A stretch of DNA of 7,527 nucleotides from Anammoximicrobium sp032229885 (GTDB taxonomy: Bacteria > Planctomycetota > Planctomycetia > Pirellulales > Pirellulaceae). The position numbers and the translations under genes were made by a program. Below, one piece after another: positions 6,743 through 7,527 of this stretch. The stretch spans positions 1-7,527 of the forward strand of contig JAVYAJ010000268.1 of assembly GCA_032229885.1 (NCBI GenBank), given 5' to 3'. Within the stretch, counting starts at the first letter, position 1. Every line of letters begins with the position of its first letter. Under the pieces are notes generated by a model that saw only the letters and a program-made list of their open reading frames with translations, made no database searches and was not told where the DNA came from.

Positions 6743-7307
6743 CTCGTAAAATCGATACGTCTGGAGGGCGGTGCGCACGACGACATGGCGCCGTATGTGG
6801 GAGTGTCGGCTATCACGCGACCCAAAGATGCCTTTTCGCACATCAAAACACGAGCTAGGCCGAAGCACGCCCGTCGGCGACGGCATATTCCATTCTAGCA
6901 GTGTCAGATATAGGAGAAACTGCTCGTCGCGTGCATCCGGTGACATTTGCGGACAACGACAGCGAGAATGATCGAGGCAGGCCGAGTGCGTTGTCCAATT
7001 TTGATTTTCGAGCAGCCGCACCCACGAAAGCGCGCGATTCCCGTGCCTGGTGCTTCGTCAAGGCTGAATATGAGGGTGGCCGCGGTCTTCAGACTACGGG
7101 AATCCTGCACGCTGGCCCGTACGACAACCCGAAAATTCCGATTGGACAACACACGAGGCGCGCGTCCGAGTATTAGAGAATACCACAATAGAGTCTTAGT
7201 TCGTCTCATGCGCGCATCTTATACACTGGTCTGTACAGCACACTTTAGGGTTGCTGGCACTAAGCCGCGTTAAGTGAAATTGGCATTGGATAACTGTTGC
7301 GCAGCAC
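6743..7307. other. Upstream region of the efflux operon, no supported gene
   Basis: The adaptor frame stays open to 7021, but the translation there is Arg/His/Ser-rich and lacks family features. Around 7150-7300 the DNA is less GC-rich, as expected for control regions. The only small structures I noted are a GTATT-AGAG-AATAC hairpin at 7170-7183 and the palindrome CTGTACAG just after 7230. A TAGAAT hexamer (minus strand, 6897-6892) lacks a good -35, so I cannot place the promoter confidently. No tRNA or other RNA gene is recognisable. Confidence 0.45.
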
Positions 7308-7322
7308 AGACGACAGGAGGCA

Positions 7323-7369
7323 TGTTGGCCGAAGGCCATCACCAACGTAGCCTGGGGCAACGCCCCAGG
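7323..7369 (+). repeat. Composite hairpin repeat module, forward copy
   Basis: A TGGCC-GAA-GGCCA hairpin (7326-7338) is followed by CAACGTAG and a CCTGGGGC-AAC-GCCCCAGG hairpin (7351-7369; 8-bp stem, 3-nt loop). The same module occurs inverted at 7477-7525. Resembles REP/BIME-type extragenic palindromes. Confidence 0.8.
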
Positions 7370-7390
7370 AGTCAGAGACGACAGCAACCT

Positions 7391-7409
7391 TGTTGGCCGA
7401 AGGCCAACA
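7391..7409 (+). repeat. TGTTGGCC-GAA-GGCCAACA hairpin
   Basis: A perfect 8-bp stem with GAA loop, the most symmetric copy of this hairpin type in the window. It stands without the CCTGGGGC partner hairpin. Confidence 0.8.
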
Positions 7410-7436
7410 TCAACGTCTCACCACGGCCCGCATGAA

Positions 7437-7454
7437 TATGGCCTTCGGCCAACA
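7437..7454 (-). repeat. Inverted copy of the TGTTGGCCGAAGGCCAT hairpin
   Basis: The reverse complement matches 7323-7339 at 17 consecutive bases. The stem is TGGCC/GGCCA at 7439-7451. Confidence 0.75.
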
Positions 7455-7476
7455 GAGGCACGCGCGCGGCGTCAGC

Positions 7477-7525
7477 CCTGGGGCGTTGCCCCAGGCTACG
7501 GTGAGCGGAGGCCTTCGGCCAAACA
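7477..7525 (-). repeat. Composite hairpin repeat module, inverted copy
   Basis: CCTGGGGC-GTT-GCCCCAGG (7477-7495) followed by a GGCC-TTC-GGCC hairpin (7510-7520). Bases 7477-7500 are the exact reverse complement of 7346-7369 (24 nt). The array may continue beyond the right edge. Confidence 0.8.
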
Positions 7526-7527
7526 GA

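Larger units (their letters stand above)
7308..7416 (+). repeat. Two direct copies of a 41-bp repeat, period 68 bp
   Basis: Copies lie at 7308-7348 and 7376-7416. Each reads AGACGACAG, six variable bases, TGTTGGCCGAAGGCCA, then a ten-base tail ending CAACGT. By hand alignment 35 of 41 positions agree. Confidence 0.75.

Noticed and set aside
7196..7387. Small minus-strand open frame running into the repeat cluster
   Set aside because: The frame overlaps the extragenic palindromes, lacks a ribosome site and has no recognisable features.
7308..7527. CRISPR array
   Set aside because: The repeats are short palindromes in both orientations with irregular spacing, there are no uniform spacers, and no cas gene is present.

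Overview
The window is GC-rich bacterial DNA, most likely chromosomal and most plausibly from a planctomycete (Pirellulales-like). I base this on an efflux adaptor with a C-terminal EF-hand pair, generous spacing between genes, and a cluster of GGCC-GAA-GGCC and CCTGGGGC-AAC-GCCCCAGG hairpin repeats of a kind I associate with that phylum. The taxonomic call is inference. All six genes I can support lie on the minus strand, so transcription runs from high to low coordinates.

Layout in transcription order. (1) 7323-7527 is a cluster of small palindromic repeats arranged as a rough mirror image, cut by the window edge. (2) 6743-7322 has no gene I can support and should hold the promoter of the efflux operon. 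(3) 6742-2514 is a three-gene export operon of the MacAB/YknXYZ kind: a membrane-anchored HlyD-type adaptor with a long coiled-coil hairpin, a Gly/Pro-rich linker and two EF-hands; an FtsX/MacB-type permease; and its ABC ATPase. No outer-membrane TolC-type partner is present. (4) 2513-2194 is non-coding and starts with a terminator-like hairpin. (5) 2193-1320 is a fumarylacetoacetate hydrolase (FAH) family gene. It has a clear sigma70-like promoter whose -35 half is covered by an 18-bp perfect inverted repeat (a likely operator) and a strong Shine-Dalgarno site. (6) 1319-735 is non-coding. (7) 734-1 carries two small genes for exported, very cysteine-rich proteins. The second resembles a metallothionein after its signal peptide and runs off the left edge.

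Functionally, adaptor, permease and ATPase should form one export machine, with ATP hydrolysis in the cytoplasm driving substrate handling in the periplasm. The EF-hands would place a Ca2+-binding module on the periplasmic side. The FAH gene looks like an independent, individually regulated catabolic gene. The two Cys-rich genes look like one transcription unit and may be the start of a metal-handling operon whose remainder lies left of base 1. The items most worth following up are the Cys-rich exported pair, the palindrome over the FAH promoter, the EF-hand adaptor and the mirrored repeat cluster.
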